Below, piece by piece: positions 42,401 through 54,400 of a stretch of 64,000 bases of DNA. The stretch spans positions 62,001-126,000 of the forward strand of contig BQKZ01000346.1 of the NCBI GenBank assembly GCA_036244855.1. Direction: 5' to 3'. The position numbers were made by a program, and so were the translations under genes. The notes beneath the pieces were generated by a model, which was not told where the DNA came from, ran no database searches, and worked only from the letters and a program-made list of their open reading frames with translations. How positions within the stretch are numbered: position 1 is the stretch's first letter; every line of letters starts with the position of its first letter. The DNA is from Temnopleurus reevesii. Taxonomy: Eukaryota; Echinodermata; Echinoidea; Temnopleuroida; Temnopleuridae.

Positions 42401-45400
42401 CAACATCATAATCTCTATGCGGATATTCATTTTCAGTAGATTTTGTGTCACTTGTTGGTAGAATCTCTGGAAATTTGACCGGGGTTTCATTTACAGGTAA
42501 TCTTGACTCAGCCACACTTTCTTCAACTAGCAGAGTGGATGCAGCAATCCCAATTGAGGCACAGCCCGTTGAAGGATCAAACACCTTCACTGCAGGAATA
42601 TCATCTGAATCAAGGGCATACAGAGAGGGATTCTCATTGATGTCTTTGAGGCTCTCAGCGGGCAGGGCCCTGAAGGTTTCTCCAGTGCTGGGATTTCTGA
42701 CGATACATGGCTCATCTTGTGAGATGGGCTGTGATCCAATGACTGCAGGCATGCTTGCTGGACTGGAAGATGAGGCAAGGATATACTCATCAGGACTGGA
42801 AGATCCTCCAGCACCACCTCCTCCATTTCTATATCTGTTCTGTGGAACAAGTATGAATGCTGGTCCTATATCCGTGACTAGTTGATGTTTTACTGTGTCT
42901 GGATGTATGTTCATCGGCATGACATGGTGGCCAAGATCATCAGTCCCTTGATCATCATCATCATCACTATAATTACATGACATGGAATCTCCTTCTTTTG
43001 GCATTGAAGTAGTGATTGGATATAGTGTGTCACCTCCTTCTGAAGATGAATAACCTTCCTCTTCTCCTAATTTGTTATCTTCCAATGATCCTTCTGTTGT
43101 ATGACTACCTGGTTTCTTAAAAATGTCAGATAGTGAGTTAATGTCTTCTTCGTTGTTATCTGTTTGTAGTGGTCTTATTGTAGATTCAGGGAAATGAATC
43201 TGAATGGGTTTACTAGTATCATCTACAAAAACAGTTGGTTGGTTGTGAAGAACATCTAGTTCATGGACAGGCTCAGCTTTATATGTAGTCTTGGAGACTG
43301 GGTCCTCAATGAAGAGAGGCGCTTCCTCTGTGGCTGGTTTAGTTCCAACAACCGTGGGTAGAGTATTCAGAGGTTGCGAATCTGCGATAAGGCAACATTT
43401 ATTGTTATCTTTGTTTCCGTCTCTCATTGACTGAGACGTGTCATCTGTGATCAACTCATCATCAGGATGCAATGGAGTCAAAGCATATGCAGGCCCTTCA
43501 GATGTCAGAAGCTGGTTAGATACAGGTTTCTTTAATTTGTCTTCATTTCTGGCTGAAAGCTTAGGATCCAGTTGTTGATCTTCAGGAGAAAGTTCCTCAA
43601 AGGCATTTGGTGCAATAGAAGAAGGCCACTGTAGATCTTCATCTGAAAGAGCAGCCACTTCAACAGGAGGCAGTGAAAACAAAGTGCACTGTTCTCCTAC
43701 ATCTTCCCTACCATCTTCAACATTTTGAATCTCATCTCTTGCATCAAGTGATCTGGTGTTTGGATCACTTATTGAAGGAGTATGTAAATTCGAATTAGTT
43801 GGCTTTGTTGATGGTTCCTCCATGGTTTCCTGTGAATCTTCCTGTGAAGGTATTTCTGAAGTTGATGTCTGATGATATATCTCTGTTGGTATGGCTACAC
43901 CAGATTGCTTTGTTGCAGTATTATATATATTCATGATTGGTTTATCATCATCACTGGTCAAGACAGCTACCACCCCAGCAAGATCGTTGACATCCTGCAT
44001 GGGCTCAACAACCATGACCTGACCTGATGCTGGGTCCATGATATGCACTGGTTGAATGTTGCCATGGAGTATTTGTTCCCCAGTAACAACTGGGATGTCA
44101 TCCAATTGACCTTGAGTGGCAAGGATGAAGTCTACATGAGGGTCATCATCTCCAGCAGTAGGGCCTCCGCCACCACCTCTGTGAGCTTTCAGAGTGTAGG
44201 CTGGTCCATGGTCAGTGACAACTTGGTGAGTGACAGGCTCTGTGATGACAGGTGGCTTTGATTGCTGTGGGCACTGGTTGTCTGTGACTGGAACATTCAA
44301 AGATTTCAAAGTAATACCTCTTGGGGTCTCACCAGAAGGCTTGTGACTAGGTTCTCTCATGAAGCTACCTGAATCAGGCAAGAAGGTGCCTTCAAAATGT
44401 GGCTCCTTGGAAAGGTCAAATGGTTGAGGAGTTGTAGGAAACGCAACTATTTCAGTGCCAGCACTTGGATGGAATATCACCACCGGATCAGACAAATCAG
44501 CCGTCTCTGGAAGGTACAGCGTGGGTTTGTTCATGAGATCATTCACGTTTGTTGCTGGTTCAGCAACAAACTTCTGCCCTGAAACCTCATCAAGGATTTC
44601 TATTGGTTTGATTCCTGTGGAGGTTCTTGATCCTGTGACAACTGCCGTATTGGCAGGTCTTGCTTCGTCTATGATCTTGTATTCAGCATTTTCCTTTTCT
44701 TGTTCCATTCCAACTGGTAATATATCTTGCACAGCTGATGGCTCATCAGATAGTGGCTGTAGCACATATGCAGGTCCTTTATTGGTTATGAGTTGCAAAC
44801 TTGGCTTAGCTTCACTGGCCTGCAGTGGTTCCGAGGTTTCTTCATCCATGCCAAAGCTCCTGGGCTCAAGGGTATCAGCTAGATAGGATTTCTTGAGTTG
44901 AGGATCTATGATTTCCATGGTTTGAGGATCAGATTGTACGTATGCAGTAACGTTTTGTTTCAAATCCTCAGGATTTAACACAGGTACAACTTCACACAGC
45001 TGAACTGTTGCAGGATCCTTCACCAAGGACGCGAATGTATCTTGAGGTATGGGAGTGTGGCCAATTACTTCAGGAATACCATCGAATGGACTCTGCTTAG
45101 TGACAGCAAAAGATTGCTTTGGATCATTCCTTGAATCATCTCCAGGCGATGAAGAATCTACTCCTTGGTATGGAACCATTGAGCCTGAGTCAACAGGTCT
45201 TAGTTGATATGCAGGTCCTTTTGTGGTAACTACTTGGTGTGGAGTAGTATCTAATTTTCCATTGCTTTCTTCAATTTGTGGTTTCTTTTCAACATCTAAA
45301 ATTTGTGGCTGCTTGTTGGAAATAATTTGCTCAAGTGGTGTAGCCTCCAAAGATTTCTCAAACAATTCATCTTCCTTCCCTTGGTCTGTTGTTTTCTGAT

Positions 45401-48400
45401 TATCTGCTAATGGTTCTCTTGTTTGGAATAAAGGAAGCAATCCTGTATGGTATCCTTCATCACCATAGGCACTTGCACCATCTACACCATCAAATTCATC
45501 TTTCTCATCAGTATTTGTAGCATCAGTAGGTCCTTTGGCAATATCGATATCATCATTCCCCTTTGTTCTTTGAGCATCAACATCATGTTTAGTTCTTTGA
45601 ATATCGTTGCGCTGCTTCCCAATATTGATGTCATCACATTCATCAGTACTGTCCATATCATCGTGTCCTTGACTTTCACCACTGTATGTATCACTATGTG
45701 CAGGAGAATGCAAACTGGTCATCAACTCAGGTGCTACTTCTACAGGAGTCACCCTGGATTGAGATATAACTTCATCTACAGGTGTCCTTGGTGGATCGTC
45801 ACTCACAATTTTTGCAACCACTGCAACTCTGTTTTCAGGGTCAAGTATTTCCAGTTCCTTTGTCTCAGGGTCTACCATATAAGCTGTGACACCAGTCTCT
45901 ATATCATTCATATTGTCTGTTGGTATGGCTTCCATGGTCTTGCCAGTCTTTGGATCAATGATGGTAATCTGTTCTACACCGTCCACAACGGGGACCCTCT
46001 GCAGAACCACAGGGGATAGGTATGGAGTTGTTTGGTTGATGACATATTGGTTACCTCCACCTGGTGCATCCCCATCTTCTCCAGGTTCTCCTATGATTGA
46101 ACTGGAGCCGGCTGGACGGAGCACATAAGCTGGGCCCCTGTCGGTGATGATTTGATGTGGCACTTCATCATAAGGTGCAGGCATATCACTTGCAGGTGTG
46201 TCAGTTTCCATTGGACTATCACTTGTACTTTGACTTGGTGTAGATGTGGCAAGAGGTGATTGTGCAGAATCGCTGTCATCAAATGGTCTCTTTGTAGGTT
46301 GAGGAGATAATTCTAACATAGGGTCATCTTGGTCTTTAGATTTGTGCTCTGATTCTGGTGTATGTGGAAATGAATCAGGACTGTCAACTTCATCAGTGGA
46401 ATCACCTCTGTCTGGTGTTGCTGAGTCAAGAAACAGAACCTTCTTTGTTGGTGGCTCATCTGCAGTATTATCAGCATGGTGTCTCTTTGATTCAGGTGAT
46501 GATGTCTTCACAGTCTCCGGAGAAAATGATCTCCAAGGTGTCCTTATGGGTGAGCCCCTTCTAACCAGACGAGCTCCAACACCAAACTCTGGAGTAGCAA
46601 CCATAGGAGGGCCAGGTGGAGTGAGGGTCGCTAGCTGTGTCTGCCTGAAGTCTGTACGCCGAGCGGCTTCCTCCTGCAGTTCTTGAGTCTTGCTGTTGAT
46701 TGCCTGAATCTCATCCTCATAACCTTGGATTTCAACAGCAAGTTCCTGAAACACATAATGAAAACGGTAATCAATAATGGTCTTATGTTGATTAAATGAT
46801 TGATCTGTTTATGAACCGTGTAAGATTCATAAGTATGAGTGGAATGGGTGTGCATCACATGTAAGAGATCATGAGTGTGAACCTGAAGGAGTAGTTTAAG
46901 TGTAGATGTTCGAGTTGGTTGTATGTGCATATAGCTTGCCGTATAATTCAGAATTCTCCATTCTCAAAACAAAAATATTATATCAAATGTTCTAAAGGTA
47001 TATGAATACAGTTTGTTGTAATAACAGGCCAATTACAGGTCAATCATTTAATGCGGGATATATGTTCTTTCAATTATATAATCCTATTCATCCTAATATA
47101 AAGAAATCAGAGGAGAGACAAGTTATTTATATGACTCTCTTATTGATTAATTCGACATAAATAGAATGGGTTTCTGAAAGAAACTTGAAGCAGTATGACG
47201 TACCTTGTGTTGTGCGATCTGTTCCTTGAGTTGGTCCATACTGCTAGGTTCTACCGGTGAAGCCATAGCATCTTGGGCTGCTTGCAGCTTGGCTTCAAGT
47301 ACTTCCAACTGCTGCTCATAGGCATCCTGAAATGAAAACAAAGTAACCATAAAAATCATAAAAAGGGGAACATTTATTTAATGATGCTGGACGAGTTCAG
47401 AATGTATGGGAAATGATAATCTAGTAGGAATTCATACCTTGCTTATTACACACAAAAAATAAAATTGTCATTTGCAGGTCAATTAGACTTCCTTGGTGAT
47501 ATTTCTTATATTGCATTCAAAGCAATTGCAAAGTGAGAACATACTATAGCTACTCTTCCTAAGCTAAGGTAAAAGTAATAATTCATTCTATCCCTCACTA
47601 AGTTACTAGAATACTAGCTGGAAGGATCTAACAGTATTATCTTCGTCAGAGAGAGAGAGAGAGAGAGACAGGACCAAACTGATTCCATTCTGAAACACAA
47701 TAAATATCATTAATTCCATCAAAGGTCTTAAAATATGTACACTTATAAACAAAACTTCTTCATCCCACTAACCTGTTGATCAAGAGATTTATGAAGGACT
47801 TCACCATGCTGTTTGGCAACATCCTTTATCCTAGCCATATCATCCCTGAGGGATATCAACTGCGGATCTTTGATCTCCTTCTCAGTCTCATCATCTTCAT
47901 CATCATCATCTCCATCAAGCTCATTCGTTTGATCAGAATGAGGAGCCAAACGTTTGTGGATATCGTTCAGGTCTGATAGACGCTTATTGGCAGCTTCCAA
48001 TTTTTCAAGCACCTCCTGCAATAATGAAGAGAATACAGTGGATAACATCAATATTTGATCTAATAATCTTGAGAATGCAATTATCAACAAACACATGTAT
48101 AGTAACTCGCAATCTGTCCATTAATAAAACATAAACCAATCGTATCACACACTATCGTACGATCTATGTTGATGAGGTTATTTTGAACCTCACGTTTTCT
48201 ATTTATACAAAATTGTTGTTGCATTGGAAAAGTTTGAAACAAATATGTAATCGAATGTCTCAAAACAGGCAAACTACTAAAGTTGACTATGTTTGAATAT
48301 TACTACAGAAACTATGAGTCTTCTACATGAAATTTGCATATGCTCTGTATTAAGAGTTTTTATATTCATGGATGTTGTTCAGGACGTAATGAGACAGTTG

Positions 48401-51400
48401 TTCAAAGTTAATACCATACCTTTTGATTTTCTAGCTGCTGATTGAGTGTCATCTGTTCCATATCTGGTGATAGCATCCTATCTTTGGCATCAGCTATCCT
48501 CTGGTAAAGATCCATCACTCCAGCTTGGTAGTTCTGCCATCTCTTCATTTCTTCTTCCAACGTCTCCTTACGTTCCTCGGCAGAAGCAACCATATCCTGG
48601 AAGTCTTTGATCGACTCTGAGGCCGTATCCTTCTGGTTGGGGTCACTTAACACTTTGGCAAGCACTGGACCAGTCTTTCTTAATGCCTCCACACTATCCA
48701 TTGTGTCTGGCACATCTTCCAATAATGCCTAAACACACAAAATTAAAAGTTTTCATGTTTAATTAATCTATGAAATCTGTGTTGGTTGTCATAACTTTGA
48801 ATTTATTGCGCATATCTTTTTTTTTACTTCTGACCTGATGGTTCAAACCCTGCCCCAAGTTCAAGAATGCAAATGCCTAATGACTGGGATTGCTTGGATG
48901 TGAAAACTGTAAGTTGTTACTTCTGATCAAAACATGATCTGTAGTGTTCTCTAAACATGTAAGCATATTTGGTAATAGCCATTTGGCACATACAGAGATT
49001 GAAATATTGAGTGGCTGGGAGTAAAGTGTACAGCTGAATCTCAATATACCAAACTGAAATCATATAAAATTATACAACAGAAACAATGTCACTTACCCTG
49101 TGATGCTGTAGTTGGTGTAGCACAGTAGGCATACTCCCTAGATTCAAGCCTGGTCGCACAGTATCAACTCCTTGTTGCATCCAACTATCCAAAGCTTCCT
49201 GTGCAAGGTGGTGCTGCTTCCAAGGCTCCAGAGCTCTGGTGAGTTCATAGACCTTCTGGTGGGTGAGGTCATTCACCTCTGCTAGGTTGGATCCAAGAGA
49301 TGAGATGGTGGAGGTAACTGCATCCTGCTGGTCTGGTTGCTTGGTTTGATCTCTCAGCTGCTGACCAATGTTCTGAATGGAGTGCATCACTAGCTGAGCT
49401 GACTTCAGACTCTCCTCAACAACCTGTTGTAAACAAAGCATGTTGAACTGATTTGCTCATCTCAAACAACAATGCTTAAATGCTTATTCAATTTGGTTTC
49501 AGAAACATGTTAAAAACTAATTACTTTTTTCATAAGTTACAATAACAGCCAATAAAAAAAGACCGACTTCTAAATATCAAATAACATTTTATTTTAAAGA
49601 ACAATAACTAATGAACTTCCATGAATATTGCATAACTATGTATTTCATTCGCATTTCTTTAGAACAGTTTGCAGTTTGATTTCCCTCAAATTCATTCTCT
49701 CTGGTATATAAGGTTTGTGGTATAATGGTATAAGGTATAAGGTATAATGAAATCATTTTGAACTGAAGTAAGTAAGCAAGGGAGCTTTACCTCATGTTCT
49801 TTCTTAGCATCTGGTACATGAGAGATAGGCTTATTCAAGACTTCATTGGCACCATCCACGGCCTTCTCTACATCATATGTCTGTTGATGGAATACACGTC
49901 TCATCTCCTTTGCATCATTTAACTCCTGGGCAGAGGAGTCTAAGAGGTTCTCTAACTCTGCTTTGTGTGACTGAAGGTCTTCAAGTTTCTCTGAGATGCT
50001 GGATGGTGGCACTGAGTGAAGGTCATTGTACTTTCTGTTTTGCTCTGTCAACAGTTTGTCTACTTGATGTAAGGTGGGTAGAACATCTGACTTCACAACC
50101 TGAAATATCAACAAGAATACAATGTAATAATAATAATAATAATAATAGGGGTACTTTTAATGCGACAGATTCCACATGAATAATGTGCTCAAGGCGCAGG
50201 ACAGGAAAATTTAAAGAGAAGTAGAAGCAATAGGTACAACAACAAAAGCACAAATAGATAAGAAATGAGATATATATGTGTAGATACTAATTGAAAGCAC
50301 ATGTAATTACATGAATACTGTTTTATAAACCATTGCCAAGTTAAATTCGGTTGAACACATGCAAATTATGATAGAATCAATGTACTCTGTCAGAATTGCA
50401 TCATAAATACCTATTATTCTAAAAAGGATATGGAATGAGGAATTTCACTTCTTTATTGGACTTTATTTAGCAATAAAAAAAATGCTATTTGACATTTTTG
50501 GCTCGAGTTAAAAATTAGATAGTGTATTTGTTTATGAATATGATACATTCATAAAGGTTCAAAACAATGGCAAAAACATTGGGCATACAATATTTATTTG
50601 TATACCTAATTTGTAGTGATAAATTATAATTATACATTGATAGGTGATTCGTATTGAGCTGCAATGTGAATTTTGGCTAAATTTCAACTTTGACTTACCT
50701 TTAGCTTATGAAGAGTGTCCTCTACATCTGAAATGAGAGGCCCAATGCTATCTGTCTCCACTTCCAGTGTTTCTATGCCTTTCTTGAGATCATCTAATGC
50801 ATCTTCTGCTTCTCTCATGAATGCTGCCCTCTCTGACAGCTCCTTCTCAATGCTGTCTTGAAGTTTTGCAGCATTGTCATGTGATCTACATTGAAAGTAA
50901 TTATGCATATTTCATAATGTTTTGAAAATTAAATTATTCTTTCACTTATTATATAACCAAATGAATAATGAATTAGAATCTAGTGTCTGTGGTAGTCTAA
51001 CAGAGTTTAACAATTGTTATAATTGACTGGAGACTGATAAGACAAAATTAAAGCTTGATAATTCTATTATTGAGGAACCAGAATAGCAATTCAATATCTT
51101 GGTTTAATAGCTTGGTTTAATTCACATTTCTAACAACTAACTACATTACCAAGGTCATATAAGCATACTCTTTATACATGTTTCTAAACCACATCTATGG
51201 CCTGGTTAGGTTAAGTTTACATCTTAGGCAGCAATATGTGTATACTTACTTGTTAAATCTTTCTAGAGAATCCTGGGTATCTCTCTTCACTGGATCTGCT
51301 GCATCAGGCCGGCTCAGCACTCTCTCAACTAAATGATCTGAAGCATTTTCCAAATTTGATGGCTGAGTCTTGGAATTATCCAAAGTGTCCTTGGCATCCT

Positions 51401-54400
51401 GTATTTGTATATAAAGCAAACAGATTTTGATGATGCAATAATATCATAAATACTGATGCAGCATAGAACAGCAGAACATTTTTTAACACCAATCTTCTTT
51501 AAATCCATCATACTTTTACTTTTACTCATTAAAGGTCCACTTCTTTGATGTATTAAATGCAAATTTTGCCTTATAACACTTTTGTAATTTACTTGAATAT
51601 GCACAGTTACAGAAAAATATCAACCCTCAAAAAACAATATTTGCAAAATATTCCATAATAGTTTATGAGTAGCAAAACAATAATAAATTGTTTCATCTCT
51701 TAATTCTGAATAAATCATAACATTATTATCATTATTTCATCTCTTAATTCAAAATAAAATGCCAACTTACTTTGACTGATATTAGTTTGGCATTGAGATC
51801 ATTGACATCAGCTCCCATTGAGACAGATACTGGCATTGCATCCTCTGCCTGGCACAAGACCTCCAACAGATCCTGCTTAGTGTCACTGTAGTCTCTCCAG
51901 GCCTGTTCCTGGTCTATAACCGTAGACCTGTCCCTGTCTACTTGTTGATTGAGGGAATCAAAGAGGTTCTGGATCCCTTCCATCATGGAGGATACCGCAT
52001 GCTGACCAGCCGGGCTGCCCTCATCCAGGATGGGTTTGGAATAGGATCGTATGAGCTTCAGCTGAGTCTCCTGAGATTGAAGGATACTCTTTATCTCCTG
52101 GAAATTTTGAACAAAAGTTTAAATCAAGACATTACTCATTCCATGACTTCAAAACTGTTTTCTCAAAGGGTTTACAATCCAGCATGTTAACAGTGAACTA
52201 CTGCTTGGACACAGAAAAAACAGTCATACCTAAAAGTAGCTGGCAAATTATTGAAATTGTATTAATTTACTCTTAAAATTGATTATTTGTAATTTTGGGT
52301 ATGACAATATCATGTAACTGTCTCTTAATTGCCTACCAGATCAAAAATCACAGTGATCAAATAAAAGAAATCAATGTCATCCAAGCGATTACTTGGGGCC
52401 AGCCTTCTTAACAAGCCTCGCTTCTTTGCTGGCCTTGATTTTTCATTTCTTTTGTCATATTAGTTATTTCCATTAAATTATTTATGACTGTATTATTCGA
52501 AATATCAAAAGAATTGAAAAATAAAATGATTTGAATTGAATTGAATTGAATACACTAGTAAGAGATTGAAGACACGCCATATATATTTTTTTATTTTGAT
52601 CTACTACCTTTGAGCTACTATCTCACCTTATTGAGTTGTTTATTATCCTGTGCTTGTGGCAAACTCGTAGGCATTGCATATATAGATCGCTCCTTTACTC
52701 CATCTAGAGCTTTCTGTACATCACTGACACCACTAACAAGGTCCTGCCATTCTCCAAGATACTTAGAAAGGTTTTCCTCCACCTTTCTAGCTTCATCATC
52801 AACAGATGAAAGCCTGGAGTTGAGTGTATTCAAATCTGCTTTCACCTCTTCTCTGATGGTGGGTAAGAGTGAAGATGACAAACGATCTGCAACATCTCCC
52901 AAGTCATCCATTTTGTTCTGGTACACTGGCTCCTGAGAGAAGAATTGCTGCAAATGCAAAAATAACATACTTATAACTGAAAATTCTAAATGTATTTTAA
53001 ATGAACAGATAAATCTAGAAAGTGACTCACATGATTTCTTTTCCTTCAGTCTAGGTGTCTGTGTGAAGAAAAATTGTTGACTACAGTTTGTCCAACTTTA
53101 TGAAATACATAGAAAACATATCTGAAAAAGCAACATTTCCTGTTATATATACATATTACACATACCCTATGATTATGTAGATCTTGTTCTCCATTAGGGT
53201 AATCGATTCCATTACGAGCCTTATTCAGCATCTCTTCTCCCTCATCCAGCCATCTCTTGACCTCTGCCCTTTGACACTTGAACTCTTCCCTGAGACTGAC
53301 AGCCTCTATCAAGTCTGATGCTCTGTTCCTGGATGCTTGCAGAAGGTCAAGGTGAAGGGCATCTAATGTCTGAAGGTGACCTTGAAGCTGAGGGGTGATG
53401 GGTTCACCTAGGTCTGCGAATTTGGCATTGGCTGAGATGATCAGAGCTTGGGCTCGCTCTAGAGTCTGGTCCATCTTGGGCTGATCATTCTATATTTCAT
53501 AAAAATAATAAGATTAGAGTTACAGCAATACAGTAAATTTTCGAGAGTTACAGTAATGCAGGGCCAGGATGTGTAAGACTTGTTTCACAATAAATTAATA
53601 ACTATTATAAATGAGAAATAGCTGAACAAAAGCAAAATTCTATATAAAAGTTAACATTCCTTAACAAAATGTTTTGTTGATTTATTAATATAGATCTCAC
53701 ATATTGCATTTCTTACCTGGTGTTTTCTTAGAGCCTCTCTAACAGGTTCTGGGTCTAGACCAAATATGACAGGTTCTTTCACATCTTGACTCCAGCCTTG
53801 CAGGTCCTTCAAACACGTGTCCAGATCCTCTTTCAATAACTCCTTGTCACTGAGTTTGCACTCTAATGACTTCCGTCTTTTCTCCAGGTTTTGTTTGGCT
53901 GCTTTCATATCAGTGGTCATCTTCTTGACAGTTGAGTTGACCGTTCTTTTGTCTGGCTGGTTTGCAGTCTTACAAACAGCTTGACACTGCTCTGGTAGAA
54001 TAGATGTCACTTCATCAAGGCGTGCTATTTCTTCTAGAGCAGTCTGGAGGAAAGTAAAAATGTTTAAAATATTAACATTTGTTAAAGTGATTATATAATC
54101 ATCAAAGTTGAATGATGAGTTCAGTGAAAATGTTTTACAACTGAAGAATTTTAATAGTCATAACAGCAAATCCTTAAAAAATTGTAGTTGAACAAACACA
54201 TCACAGTGTAGAATTTCAAAGAAATTGCATACCTTGCATTTGTGAAGCTTAGTCTCTGTATCCAGACCCAATTGTTCAATGACAGGACTTTCATTATGAT
54301 AACGCTCCAAGCATTCCTGTATCTTGGCCATACCATCTTCGTAACCTTTCCTTGCATCCTCGGCATCAAACAAACACTTGGATTGGGATGATAGTGCCTT

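Noticed and set aside
45447..46019. Plus-strand open frames of 60-190 codons opposite the giant exon (also 42445-42885, 44455-44886, 46342-46686)
   Set aside because: They are antisense shadows of a long, stop-free, low-complexity coding exon. They have no splice context or recognisable protein features.
40959..46745. Giant exon as plakin (plectin) repeats
   Set aside because: Only the DPxTG turn is shared. The length, the GPAY anchor and the disordered linkers do not fit the plakin repeat as I know it. A profile search would decide.
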